DNA of 64,000 nucleotides from Zymoseptoria tritici IPO323 (GCF_000219625.1 NC_018218.1:2170001-2234000); one strand, 5' to 3'. Counted from the stretch's first letter, positions 1-11,288 are shown. Translations and numbers: made by a program. Notes: generated by a model from the letters alone, not told the origin.

Positions 1-361
1 GATGATGAGGCGGTCTCGACGATGGATCGCTGAAGTAGTAGTGAACGTCCGCAAAGCTGATGGGAGCTTCAGTCAGTTCAAGAAGGTCTGGCCGAGATAT
101 TGTCAACACATACAGCGTAGTGAGAAGTGCTTCACCTGGCCCTGCCGGCATTTTGGTGTTGTCCTCTCCAAGGAAGTAGACGTGTCAGACTCGCAGTGGT
201 AGCCTCTCGTGCGTATACAGCAGGTCGATAATGGTGATATAGGCTCTCGCGATCTCAGTGAAGGCTTCAATGTATCTCGATGTCAAACGGGGGGCAGCCC
301 AGACGTTTAGCAGCAACGCAATGGTCCGGAATGCCAATTCGACGAGGAGAGCAGTGAGCAT
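1..361 (-). pseudogene. Interrupted coding-like segment running off the left edge
   Basis: On the minus strand a reading frame opens at an ATG at 361 and stays protein-like to the window edge, but a TGA at 187-185 breaks it after 58 codons. The same frame continues open for 61 more codons, so this is not simply a short gene. The residues on both sides look like one protein (for example AFRTIALLLNVWAAP before the stop and GEALLTTLYVLTISRP after it). Further upstream (about 460-600, minus) another protein-like stretch is cut by a TAA at 463-461, followed by a GTAAGG donor-like site near 387. I do not recognise the family. It is either a degraded gene or a real gene whose introns I cannot place; most of it lies outside the window. 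Confidence 0.35.
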
Positions 362-751
362 GAGAAGAGAGCTTCCTTACCTGACATTTAATACTTCTAC
401 ATGCCGGTCAGACCAAGCAACCAAGGCCGTGGCGGTCGCATGTGCGTCGACCTCCAGCGCTTAGGAGAACCAATGAGGAGGTGTGGTTGCTGGTGTGAGC
501 TTTTGTAGAATACGGCGGCCGATACCTCCGCTGTAGACATCATCTAGGATTCGACAAATTGAAGTACCCTTGGACATCTTTTTTGGCGACATTGGATGGA
601 CAACCATCGATGACCAGGAAACCGAGTCGAGCACGCATCTGGACGTAACCGATACGAAAAACGAACCGATTTCCCGATTTCGAATTGAGGCACGCGACAT
701 CGATTGTTCGGCCATCGCGGCCAGCACGCCTCCCTCTGGACCATCGCCGAC

Positions 752-1879
752 ATGTCCTTGGTCAACCTCGCCAACGTATGCTCGCATCTCCAAAACGCAT
801 CTCTCGCTCGCCTCGGACTTACATCGATTCCTTACACAAAATGGCACCTGTCATTGGCACTGCTGCTGCAAAAGCAAGGCTTTCTATCCCAGGTCAAACT
901 CGGAGGCGCATCACCTCCGGCGTCCTGCTTTGCTCCAGGACCGAGAGATAATCACCACGTCTCTAATCATCCACAAGGCGCGGCAGGTCGGAATCCCCGC
1001 AGTCCCGAGGCTGCACTCGCATTGACAGTCAGACATGGCATGACGCGGACACAATTACGAGGGATGGGATTCACCCACGAGGCTCTTGAATTCGCTCAAC
1101 AGCACAGCCGGAGGAGTCTGGAAGATTTGGAAGCTCAGGGCTGGCCGCAGCAGGTCGTGCGATTCATCGCGGATATCCGTGCTCAGATTGAGGCACTCGA
1201 GGAAGAGCGGAGATCGGATATCGAAAGAGAGCGATATGAACAGCAGACAAGAGTACGGTGGGAGGCGGGAGAGTCAACATCAAGATTTGCTGGAGACAGA
1301 GAAGCTGAGCTCACACCAGAAGCACTCCAAGAAGATGTCCTGAAGCACCTCTCTCCCGAGCAGCGAGAGGTTTACATTCGCTACAGCAACGTGTCGCAAG
1401 AGGAGCTTTCGCAGGTACGATTCGACTTCGACACCTTGGCCGCCGTCGCCGGAAAGTATGCTCTCCGTACCGAGCTGGACATCAAAAGAGGAGGCATTAC
1501 CATCTCAGCCATGGGACTGGACATTCCTAATCAATCCGTCACACTACCCAAAGAAGCCTTCGAAGACCCGAAGATGCTCGACGCAGAAGGTGTCGTCACG
1601 CAAGAGAACCGCGCATCTCGTCGACTATGGCTGGGTCTAAAGTACTACGAAAGCAGTCCGGTGCTCAGCAAGGCGAGGATGATCAGCAAGCCCACAAAGA
1701 GGATATTGCTGAGCAGTCGAGACTTGGGACGGGTGGTGAGAGGGCATCAAGCGGGTGAAGTGAAGCCATTGACACAGATTGGCGAGATCATGGCGGTGAG
1801 CACCGACAAGGGCATCATGGAGGCGAGAGAATGCGCGGAAAGGAGGATAGGCGGGATGCCGTTGTGCCGAGTGTGGTAG
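752..1879 (+). CDS. MRPS8: Mitochondrial small-subunit ribosomal protein uS8m (Mrps8) with large internal insertion
   Basis: Single-exon gene, 375 aa. Residues 1-56 (MSLVNLANVCSHLQNAS start, then LGLTSIPYTK) match the N-terminal half of fungal mitochondrial uS8; residues 282-375 (RRLWLGLKYYESSPVLSK, the VRG element, VSTDKGIMEAREC and the terminal GGMPLCRVW) match the C-terminal half. uS8 binds 16S-type rRNA in the small subunit of the mitochondrial ribosome. Fungal uS8m is usually about 155-165 aa; here about 225 residues (57-281) lie between the halves, including a charged coiled-coil-like stretch around IRAQIEALEEERRSDIERER. The open frame extends upstream to 704, but the ATG at 752 begins the conserved sequence and is chosen. 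The insertion could hide unrecognised introns, but it is open throughout and protein-like. Confidence 0.88.
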   Translation: MSLVNLANVCSHLQNASLARLGLTSIPYTKWHLSLALLLQKQGFLSQVKLGGASPPASCFAPGPRDNHHVSNHPQGAAGRNPRSPEAALALTVRHGMTRTQLRGMGFTHEALEFAQQHSRRSLEDLEAQGWPQQVVRFIADIRAQIEALEEERRSDIERERYEQQTRVRWEAGESTSRFAGDREAELTPEALQEDVLKHLSPEQREVYIRYSNVSQEELSQVRFDFDTLAAVAGKYALRTELDIKRGGITISAMGLDIPNQSVTLPKEAFEDPKMLDAEGVVTQENRASRRLWLGLKYYESSPVLSKARMISKPTKRILLSSRDLGRVVRGHQAGEVKPLTQIGEIMAVSTDKGIMEARECAERRIGGMPLCRVW

Positions 1880-2552
1880 ATGATGTCGAAGAAGCCATGC
1901 GTGGTGTACAGTATACCTTCAAGCCCGATTGTACAGTAGTGTGAGGCTAACAACGAAGACGTGCAATACAGCATATGATATCAATCTGAGTGTCTCGACT
2001 GCAGGCATTCGACTTCACTGGCTTAGCAGCGGCTTACTTGGGGCCGCACGACAAGCTGCTCCTGCGCTCAGCTTCACTTCACCCTGTCACATGCTACTGG
2101 TGAAAGTCTTGGCATCGCGACAACTGTTGACGACGCCACGTGGTCGACCCGCGCTCAATGCATGCTCTGAATGATACTGACTTCCTGGCTTGTACTCGAA
2201 TACAAGCACGTCAACGCGAGTGAAGCACGGCTGCCGGCGTCTGGGATTCAGAAGTGTCAAACGACAGTCATCGGCGAAGCAGAACACCGTCAATTCACCC
2301 TCAGTAGGAGGCCGCAATTCACACTCTTCAGAACTCACTTCACTCCGCAAACGTCGCTTGTTTGAACATTTTCCAGCTCCGCGGGCTGTTCCAGCGACAT
2401 AAAGCAACGTCAGCGCCACCACTTCTACCAAACAACCACCAATAACGCATTCGCACTCAAGCATCGCCCTCCTAACGAACACCGCGACCTGAAATTCAGC
2501 GACCGACCAGGAACCACCAGTCTCATCGTAAGCAACAAGTCTGACTTGCAAA
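1880..2552. other. Intergenic region, no gene seen
   Basis: 3' flank of the uS8m gene and presumed promoter of the next gene. A 163-codon antisense open frame (2087-2578) has no recognisable motif and covers the promoter, so it is treated as chance. Confidence 0.5.
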
Positions 2553-3399
2553 ATGTCGGCCACCATCATACTTTGCAATACGCCAATCTACATCATGACC
2601 ACAGGCAGCCGTCCTCCAAGCGACCCCATTCCGGCTCGTCGATTCACTACGTCTGCCGCTCTTCACGCCCACCTTCGCTCTCACAAGCGCTTCGTGCTTT
2701 CCTGGACCGTCTTTCGACAACACCTGACGGACCACTGTGCTTTTGACTCAGCTACGGATGCTGTCGTCTACGCGAAAGAGCCCGCGTTCGAGGCCAAAAT
2801 GGTACGTAACGAGGCAGAGCTGAACGAAGCGTTTCGCGAAATGAGAAACGGAAGGGGTGGAGTTGGATTCTGGGTCGTGAGAGGAGATGTGTTCGGTAAG
2901 TCTTTTGCGTCAATGATTTGAATTCACGGTGCGGCAGCGGCTTGCATCGTTCCTAGCGAATGGATTCTTGGCCTCTGCGAAGCAGGTCGAGTTTTGGAGC
3001 TAGGCGAGGCCACGAATGCATCGTAGAATGAATATCTTGAAGGCCATATCGATCAAGGAATGGAAGTCTGATCGAGCCACGGTCGACGCGATGCCCCTGA
3101 AAGCATGAGGGGTCCCGCGTCCCTGGGACGCGAGCTTCTCGGATAGTTTTGTTCAATACTTTCATTCGTCTTGGAACAGGGCATGGAAGATAATGCTTCG
3201 TCTATCGTTCAATTGCTGACGATCACGCGCTGCAGGCTCCAAGGTCCCTGTTCTACGTGAAGAGTTCCTAGCGGAAACCTTCTTCGACGGTGAAGATGAT
3301 CAAGAACTTTCCGAAAGCGAAGATGAGCGCGTGATCAAGTGGGCCAAAGGACTCGTCAAAGCGGAGCCGCCAATCAGCAACACGACGACTTATAAGTGA
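2553..3399 (+). CDS. Unknown small acidic-tailed protein, two exons
   Basis: Exons 2553-2895 and 3236-3399, giving 168 aa. The donor GTAAGT at 2896 and acceptor CTGCAG at 3235, preceded by a TTGCTGAC branch point, join in phase (G|GC = Gly). The protein has a Ser/Ala/Arg-rich N-terminus, a central part with SHKRFVLSWTVFRQHL and GRGGVGFWVVRGDVFGSK, and an acidic tail (FFDGEDDQELSESEDERV) before a TAA-free terminus ending NTTTYK. I do not recognise a domain. The continuation of conserved-looking sequence across the splice supports a real gene. The 340-nt intron is several times longer than most others in this window and contains two hairpins. A downstream in-frame ATG (residue 15) is an alternative start. 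Confidence 0.65.
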
Positions 3400-3533
3400 G
3401 TCGTCGTTCGCGGGTGGGTGGATGAATTCCGGGGGCGAGCTTGGCAGGCGCAGGGAGATGGCTGTGTGGTGGTACGTGGGAGAACGAGAAAAGCGATCAT
3501 CGAATTCGTCACAGCGCTATCATGCATGTATGT

Positions 3534-5532
3534 TCATTCCCTGCTGTCCCAATAAAACTTTACCTCTTCTCCAATGTCCGACGCTGCCACCGCCGCTCTC
3601 AGATCACTGCCCAATGCCTCAGGTCCACTACCAATAATCTCCGCTGAGCCACCATGGTCGATCACGCGCTCCTGGAAGTCGGCGAGAATCTCTGCGACTG
3701 AGGGGTGGTGATCTTTGAGGAAATGGACTGCGAAGCGGGAGTCCCTGATAGCGAGAAGCTCTTGTAAGACGACGTCCGAGCTTGTGGAAAGCGACGAGTC
3801 GCTGCTGTCCGTCTTCTCGACGTTCAATCGCTTCTCCGACTTGTGGGCGTCTCGCTCGCTGTCTCGACTGACGTAGATGCTGATTCTCAATCCGATCGCT
3901 TCTTTCAGTAAGTTCTTCAACTGAGACAACTCGTCGCTCAGCCAGAGCAGGTCCTCTGCTTTTCGCACGATCCATACAAAGTCCAGTACTGCCCGCTTGG
4001 ATACGCTTTGTTTGACCGCTTCAAGGATAATGGGCATTGTGAATGTTACTCCGGTGCCGCCTGATATTGCCAGCATGTGCTGGCATTCGTAACGTGGAAA
4101 GCCGTGGCCATATGGTCCTGACAAGATCGTTGGAACGGTTGTGTTGCCCATTGCGGCCAGCTTCTTCGTCTGTCCGTCACGTACACGAAGCAGATAGGTG
4201 TGATGTTGGATTCGGCTGTTTGGTTCTGGAACGGAGGAGACGGTGAAAGGATGGGCCTGCCATATGCTGAGGCTCGGGAAAGTCAGGAAGAAGTGCTGCC
4301 CAGCCTCCCATGCGGCATGTTCGTGGTCGAAGTCGAGACGAATCACTGTGCCGTTGTCGTCCGTGAGCACGGTCATCTCAGCTTGAGCACATTGAAAGCC
4401 AGTGCCAGTTCCTCGCTTTCCACCCATATGAATATAGAGCGTCCGACCGAATCGGACGGCCTGGTCGATCGCAATAAGAGCCAGACTGGGTACCATCCAG
4501 CACCAAAGTTTGTCCTAAATACCATAGGAGAACACGGTCAGCGATGGGAACATGATTGAGCTCTAATACAGACTAGGTCGAGGCTTACCCAATGGCCCCA
4601 ACAAGCCGCGATGTAGAGCACTGCAATGATCCAGTGTGAGGCCTTAAAAAATTCGTATCCAAATTTACGAATTGCCCACTGTGTGCTGAACAATGTAAGC
4701 CAGGTAATGAAGAACATGGCCACAACGCCGAACATGGCGTATTGCTGAGTGATGAAAGCCACGTAGACTTTGGGTTGCGGTTGGTAGAATCTTGCTTCGA
4801 CCAGAGTCCAGCCAAGAGTGTGCAGAAAGGACTGCACGAAGATGATACGGCCGAGCCATCTGTGGAGGAAGTTGAAGTGTTGGTATGGGATACCGGTGAC
4901 GATTGAGAGGACGCTCTCTCGCATACAGAGCATGATAGTGAACGGTGTGAGAGCGTAGGCCAATGCACCGATTCTGTCAGACCATGGTCCAATTCCGGTA
5001 CGGGTGTTGAACAGGTCTGTCTTGGCAATCGGAGTGACCCATGTCTTGTAGACGATCCCCACGAGGCTGATGTTGTTCATCAGTCGATGTAGTGTTCGAG
5101 CAGCCTGATTTGTACTCACGAGAAGATCAACAAATAGCCTGACACCACAGCGAGTACGGCAACCTGCAATCTCGACACCCTTCCAAAGATCGACCTCATT
5201 GGCGCATCCGGAAGGAAATGCCTCTTCAGTCTCGCCGCCCGATCGCAAGCACTGCTCACCAACGACCCAATCCCATGCGATGGCTTGCCCGTCCTCCAGA
5301 CCCTCAACGTTGCCCAAGACGCCAACACACCCAAGATCACTCCCCACATGATGAACGTGTACAGCATTGACGTTACATGCCCGCTATACACGGCTTCCAG
5401 ATACTCGCAGGTTCCTTGGTCCTTGGTGCATGGCAGGACGCGAGCCGGATAAGCCCAGTACTTCACATTGGCCGCATTGTGGTCTTGAATATGCCGCCGT
5501 TCGAGGCCGGACATTGCTGCAATATCGTCCAT
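3534..5532 (-). CDS. Ferric-chelate reductase (FRE family), plasma membrane flavocytochrome
   Basis: Complement of exons 5120-5532, 4589-5066 and 3534-4514; 623 aa. The ATG at 5532 sits in GACCATGG and is preferred to an upstream non-ATG extension. After an N-terminal membrane segment (near SMLYTFIMWGVILG) comes the ferric reductase transmembrane domain with two bis-haem His pairs, each H-x13-H: one in LHRWLGRIIFVQSFLH and one in SHWIIAVLYIAACWGH. The C-terminal half has the FAD site HPFTVSS and the NADPH site GPYGHGFP plus SGGTGVTF. The enzyme moves electrons from cytosolic NADPH across the membrane to reduce Fe(III) or Cu(II) chelates for uptake. Introns are 53 and 74 nt. Substrate and location are inferred from the family; an iron or copper role cannot be separated from sequence. 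Confidence 0.92.
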
Positions 5533-5947
5533 GGTCAATATCTAGTCCTTGTGGCGAAGTCTCCCGATCTAACGAGCCGAACTTGTGGCTGGTTCAGACT
5601 GTCGGTGTCTATGCGCTGCAACGCGGCATTCTTGAAATCCGGTTGCGAGATCGAGCCCAATGCTCCGTCCTGTCCTGATCAGGGTATATTGCAAGGAAGA
5701 AACATGCTTTCACTCCACGATTTTACGAGGTGTGGTTTCTGCATGGCGGATGGCTAAACTTGCTCATCGAGTGGAAACATGCTCAATGGCCTGGGCCGTC
5801 CCGAACCCTTGATCTTGGCGCGGGGCGGAGAAGATTGGCCAGACCGCGACGTTGACTCGCAAACCATGCACAGACATACTGGACGGCACATTGCGTTCAT
5901 GAAGCTGCATCTACATTTACGATATCTATCTATCTCTATGTGGGACA

Positions 5948-7095
5948 TCAAGCCTTGGCGTGCTTCTCGTTCACCAACACATAGCGGTACCTCGCCTTGC
6001 CAGCAGTCATATCCTGGACAACATCGTTCGCCTCCTTCATCGGACGCTCATTGAGCCAAGGCTCAATCTTCTTGTCCGCAGCGAACTGCAACATCTCCTC
6101 AATCTCCTTTGGCGAACCGATCGCGCTGCCGCCGACTTTGATCCCGTTGGTGAGGAGGGTGAAAGCGTTGATTGCAGGCAATTCTCCAGCATCTGGTGCG
6201 CCGATCTGGATGTATGTGCCCTTGGTCTTGAGCAGGCCGAGGTATCCCTCTAGAGGCATCTTCGCCGAGCTGACCGTGCCGACGATGAGATCAATTGAGC
6301 GGCGGTGCTTTGTCTGCCAGTCCTTGTCTTCGTCCGTGGCGATGTACTCGTCCGCGCCGAGCTTGAGGGCATCATCGCGCTTGTCTGATTTGCGAGAAAT
6401 GCCGATGACACGGTCTGCACCGAGGGCCTTTGCGAACAAGACACCAAAGTGACCGATGCCTCCAACACCGACGATACCGACGGTCTTGCCAGGTCCACAA
6501 CCGTAGTTCTTCAGTGGCGAGAAGATGGTAATGCCTCCACACAGCATAGGTGCGGCTGCAGCTGATGAGAGGCCCTCAGGGATGTTGAAGACAAAGCGAT
6601 TGTGGGTCCTGTTGTAGTCTGCATAGCCGCCGTAGGATTTGCCTTCATCTCCTGGGTACACGCTGCCGTAGGTGTTGACGGTACCAATGGCGCAGTGGTT
6701 CTCGAGGTTGTTCGTGCAGTCCGGGCAATCCTTTTGCAGGCATGATCGAGCCTGGGCGCCGACACCGACACGATCGCCTTGCTTGATGTGCTTGACGTTC
6801 GATCCGACCTTGACGGCTTTGCCAACGATCTCGTGGCCCACAACACATGGGTACGGAGTCTCTCCCCATCCAGAGCTCAGCTGATGGAGATCAGACCCGC
6901 AGACACCACAGTGACTGATTTCGATATCCACGTCGTCCTCGGTCCACTTCTTGGGCTCGAATTCGCCCCATCTCATGTTACCTGGAGTTGTAATGTGTGA
7001 GTCGAGCTTGAAACCTCGGTGTGAGTGAATGACGGCTTACCCTTGACAGAGTCCTTGTCCTCGCCCAGCCATCCTTCAAATTTGTACGAGGACAT
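5948..7095 (-). CDS. NADP-dependent zinc alcohol dehydrogenase (ADH6/cinnamyl alcohol dehydrogenase family)
   Basis: Complement of exons 7041-7095 and 5948-6981; 362 aa, the usual length for the family. The short first exon encodes MSSYKFEGWLGEDKDSVKG and joins in phase (G|GT) to the main exon. Catalytic zinc ligands lie in HCGVCGSDLH and GHEIVG; the structural zinc lobe is CLQKDCPDCTNNLENHC; the Rossmann motif is GIVGVGGIGHFGVLF. These medium-chain reductases convert aldehydes such as cinnamaldehyde, furfural or medium-chain aldehydes to alcohols with NADPH in the cytosol. The stop is 415 bp from the ferric reductase start on the same strand, so the space between is both this gene's 3' flank and the reductase promoter. 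Exact substrate is unknown. Confidence 0.93.
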
Positions 7096-7469
7096 GATGA
7101 TTGTGTGATGTGGTGAGGTGTTGTATTAGTGTGATGACCTTGATGGATTCTGGAGTTGAAGTGAATGAATTCGGAAGGATCAAACATGTACTTATTGTGC
7201 CTGAGAATCACGATCTAGTGAAACAGTGACGTGATTCGGCAATGGAGATATCGCGTTTAAGCGGCGATAGTGTGCTGCCAAATCGTCAGAGGTGCCGTAT
7301 GAGGTAGCACAAGCAGTTGACGAGGCAATTATTTGAATGGAGAGAATTGATGGGATTGATGTCATCGTCTTGGCTCGTGGGGACGGCCTCGCGCGGATGC
7401 AGTGACTCGTTGGCAACGGGCCAGACCTTCACTCGACTCTCGAATACTCCGACATTGACTGCCTACTAC
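7096..7469. other. Intergenic, promoter side of the alcohol dehydrogenase
   Basis: No gene seen. The 375 bp between the dehydrogenase start and the decayed oxidase carries only short chance open frames. Confidence 0.45.
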
Positions 7470-8065
7470 TAAAATGGCAGGCTCGGAGCATCCCAGCGAG
7501 AGCATACGAACAGACGTTTGGTCTTTGTACACGCATGCGCAGTTACATCGAAAAAGGACCGACTTCGTTCAGCAGCAACGAATCCGGTCCCGTCTGCAGG
7601 CCGAATGATTTTGGGTACATATCGTTCCGGGGCTTCCTGTCCTGCTAAATGATACCAGTCTCCGATCAGAACCAATCGTTCGTCTGCGATTCTTTTCCTC
7701 GCCTCAACAGTAGCTGACTGGTGCACGGCAAGCCCTCCGCAGGGACCGTCAAGCTGCAGACCATCGTGGGCATGCTATCAGAAGGTACCCGTGCTGTTCT
7801 CCGCCGGTCCGGCATGAAAGACCTGGTCGCCCGTGTGAACTATACTGCACCATCTATATCATTGGTTCCACGCATGGCAAGGTCGTGGCAGCGGAGCTTA
7901 GAGACCTTGATCGTCGGGATCGTTCACCAGGACAAAGAGCTCATCGCCGGATCGAGCTACCAGTCTTGGGCCTGGGAAGTCGCGGTTGACGAGGTGGACT
8001 AGTTCCACTACTCCATCTGGCCGTCTTTTGCCCTTCGTAGGTGCATGGTCAGGATTTGCCGTTCC
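7470..8065 (-). pseudogene. Decayed multicopper oxidase (laccase-like) fragment
   Basis: Reading the minus strand downward from about 8065, one frame gives RRPDGVVELVHLVNRDFPGP then RLVARSGDELFVLVND, the start of a Cu-oxidase_3 domain. The frame then shifts: the expected HWHG copper motif appears as the damaged RCHDLAMRGTND in another frame, followed by a TAG. A third frame carries STGTF, two consecutive stops where Trp-Tyr is expected, then HAHDGLQLDGPCGGLAVHQ and DERLVLIGDWYH. These are family hallmarks in the correct order, broken by at least three stops and two frame changes. Only the first cupredoxin domain remains, roughly 190 of about 550-600 residues. It is adjacent to, but distinct from, the intact GMC oxidoreductase upstream on the same strand. 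Confidence 0.78.
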
Positions 8066-9137
8066 AAGATACGTGGTCTTTCGGCTTCAACCTCGATCTG
8101 TCGCTCCTTGCGAGGTCTGACATGCGGTGTTTGGCAGCCTGCGATGGATGGCCAGACAGTGCAGACTAATGATGCACGTCGATGCAAGGCAATGGTTGGA
8201 AGGCGAGGAGGAATAGAAGAAGAGTCGTAACCAAGCTCGCTCAAGATCCCTGCGGTGAGCTTCTTTTCTTGCTTGGCAGACATGCTTCCTCCCGGTCGAA
8301 CCACTGCTTCTTCCCAACCTTTTCGACATCGACATTTTGCATTTTCCTCTCGGGACTCCACGACGCTCTGCAACCTCTTTCCAGATCTTCGCGACCTTGA
8401 TGATCGGAATTCTGCTTGAAGCTCTCCATTTGCCGCCAGCTTTACCCGGCACATCACAGAACAGACTCACAATGCATGTCGTACCTGGATCCGGTCATGG
8501 CATGGTCGAATGTGGCCATCATGTCCTTGATAAGAGATCTGAGGCACAATCATGCTGTACGACGCTCGTGCAGAGAACTCATTGATATCGCAAGCATACG
8601 CCATACTTTGCGCAAGAAGATTGTCGTCACCACCTCCTCGCTTGCTGTGCTCGGTTTGCGGGTCGAGGTCTCATTGCAAACGAAAGGCCGGCAATGCGGA
8701 GCATGCTCCGTGCGCATCATCATTCCAATACAGCGTTTGAACGCATCAGTCTGAACGTTGATCACCGCGCTCTCCTCCCGTTCCATCGCCGACGATGCCA
8801 ATGGCTCGCCTGCTGTACAGGCGCCCACCCACGCGGTGCGACACGCAGTACAAGGAGCCTACCCGGTATTGCTTTGCCCCAAGTTCTCATCCGGGAGAAA
8901 AGACGTCGAAAATCAAGTTCGATGTGGCGTTGTTGGTTGGATTGTCTTGCGAAAACGTCGTAGAATCGTGTACGCCGGCGGCGAAAACTGTGTGGATTGC
9001 TGCAAGACTTGTGAAAAGCTCAAAGGCTACTGGCTCGTTGATCTCGCTTGCTTCTTGACATTATCTTTACGAGAAAAATGACATCAAATTGGGCAGACCT
9101 CCCTGACACTTTCCCTCGGTGCGTAGTTATACTCAAA
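8066..9137. other. No recognised gene
   Basis: About 1.1 kb between the decayed oxidase and the GMC oxidoreductase stop. Overlapping minus-strand frames at 8087-8470 and 8550-8828 look weakly protein-like and could be remains of the oxidase N-terminus or another dead gene, but no motif is recognisable. Confidence 0.35.
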
Positions 9138-11288
9138 TCAGAGATCACCATATTCCTCTCGTATGATCCGCGCGCCATGTTCCGCCACCGCATAGACAGA
9201 TCCCTGGAGGTTGATGTCCGGTAGACGACCGAGGGTCGAGACATCGCAGACTCGCAGGCGTTTCGTCCCGTAACTGGCAAATGGTCAGTGGCTTTCAATC
9301 CGAGCAGACGGATGTGAACACGTACACTCGAAGATGCGAATCGACCACACCGCCTTTCTCCTTGGGAAGCATGCGACAAGTACTGGCGGCATGCCAGTTC
9401 GGGATCATGACGGTCTTGACGTATCTGCACATTGCGTTAGCGAAGAAAGGCACGGCTCTCCAAGGGAAAACCGTACTCAAGAATCTCCTCGTCAGTCTGC
9501 ACACCAGGACCCGGCGCCACTTCTTCCGCGACCCACTTCTGCCAGTCGGGATGCTGGCCAATCTTCCGCACATACTTCAAGCCTTGGATGGCCATGGCTA
9601 TATCGGCCGTGTGGTTGAGATACTGCAAGCAAATGATCACGTCAGTACGCGGACCAGCATTCTCTGTAGCACAACCGGCGACTCACATTCGGATCAATGA
9701 CCGGATCGCCGAGCGGCATGTTGTTCCCCACTGTCACGCTGCCTTGCGAAAGCGCCGCCATATTCGACACCGTCAAGGAAACATAGGATGTATTCCTCCG
9801 CGGTTTGCCGTACTTGTTCGAAAAGAACGGATACCACCCGCCCTCGTACATGATCTCGTTGTGAGCTTGACTAACGAGACCGGCGTCGATGACAGCGCCA
9901 GCGCCAAACTCTTTCAAGTCCTCAGAGCAGATCTCTTGGAATGCATTGGTACCGGAGACGGCGGACCATCTGCTCTTTGCCCTCTCGTGGGGATCGGAGG
10001 TGTTGTAGAATGAGCGTTGTTGCTCGTTCAAAAGGGTGAGGTCGTTGTTCTTCTCGGTCGTGCTGGCAATGTGAGCGAATTCCGGCTTGATGGAGTAGAT
10101 GACACTGAAAGCCGTGTGGTCCTGCATGTGATGTCCGACATGCTCATTCTCGACACGAACAGGGATCTCGTGTTCCTCCAATTCGTCCCGTGGACCGATA
10201 CCGGATTGCTTGAGGAGATATGGACTGTGAAAAGCACCAGCCGAGAGGATGACCTCCTTTGAGCAGGAGATATTGTGCCAGATGGCTCCCTCGACGAACG
10301 TGAGCCCCGTGGCCTCCTGTTCGCCCGAATCCGTCTCATTGAAAATGATTGTCGACACGACTGATCGTTCCCGAACGTTGAGATTAGGTCGGTCCTTCGC
10401 GGCGTCGTAATATGCGGACCACGAGGAGCTGCGGATGAAGTTCTCGTCGAGCGACAACGTGCCTTGCTTGATGCCGACAGGGCTTCCACCGTTCTGATCG
10501 TGCACTACGCCAACACCAATGGCGCTCGTTGCATTCATGAAGGCTGGATTCGAAGCAGGAACAAAGCCTTGAAACCCGACCTAGATCACCAAAGGCCGAA
10601 AGTGTTAGCTATGCCAGACAACGAGACATCGAAATGACAGGCCCAGACCACATTGCAGGCCACCTCCCCTTTCGAAACCTACCTTCAACGGCCCCTCCGT
10701 GCCATAATTCTCCGGATCCCAAGTCATATAAGTGTTGTCATTAGTATTATTCGGGTTCCCCACAAACATTGTTCCCCTCTTCGCTGCCGCGGAGATGTTC
10801 GCCCAATTCCATCCCGGGTTCCCGTCCAACTCCCACTGATCGTACACCGCCTTGCTTCCAAGACCGTAGAAAAAGCCATTCGTCGCGCTGCTGCCACCCA
10901 GACATCGCCCACGGTGGTAGGGCAACGAGCGATTGTTCAGGTTCCGCTGCGGTTGAGTAACAAAGTTATAGTCCACCAAGCTCCGGGCTCCGTTGAGGAG
11001 ATATGGGTTTGCACCGCCGGTGAGAGAGGTCGGATTGGTGTCTGGAGTTGGTCCGCCTTCGAAGACGATGACATTGTGCTTGCCGCTTTCGGTCAGACGG
11101 TTTGCGAGGACTAGACCGGCGGTACCGCCCCCGACAATGCAGAAGTCGTAGCTGGGTTCGAAGTCTATCGCCGGAGCGAATTGGTATTGGAATGTGGAGA
11201 AGTATGGTGGGCCGGGGGGATTGGCGGCGACGAGGTTTGCAGTGCTAAGGACTCCGAGCAGGATTGCTGGTGCGGTATGCGTAAACAT
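9138..11288 (-). CDS. Secreted GMC-family FAD oxidoreductase
   Basis: Complement of exons 10683-11288, 9687-10580, 9477-9622, 9326-9424 and 9138-9273; 626 aa. Residues 1-23 form a signal peptide (hydrophobic AILLGVLSTANLVAA). The ADP-binding motif FCIVGGGTAGLVLANRL follows, then the GMC signature 1 region RGRCLGGSSATN and signature 2 GAFHSPYLLKQSGIG. The active-site His is in the NWHAASTCRM motif, and the C-terminal end (YGTKRLRVCDVSTLGRLP) completes the fold. All four introns use GT-AG (51-102 nt); the donors GTACGG and GTACGT are fixed by reading phase. The family includes glucose, aryl-alcohol and choline oxidases and dehydrogenases; the substrate here cannot be named. The second catalytic His/Asn is not obvious in the terminal motif. 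Confidence 0.9.

Noticed and set aside
2087..2578. 163-codon minus-strand open frame
   Set aside because: Covers the promoter and start of the gene at 2553 in antisense and has no recognisable feature.
5920..5942. Clustered GATA-like motifs (TATC repeats) upstream of the ferric reductase, considered as SreA-type iron-repressor sites
   Set aside because: They form a short TATC simple repeat within 30 bp of the neighbouring gene's stop and do not match the extended ATCWGATAA consensus.
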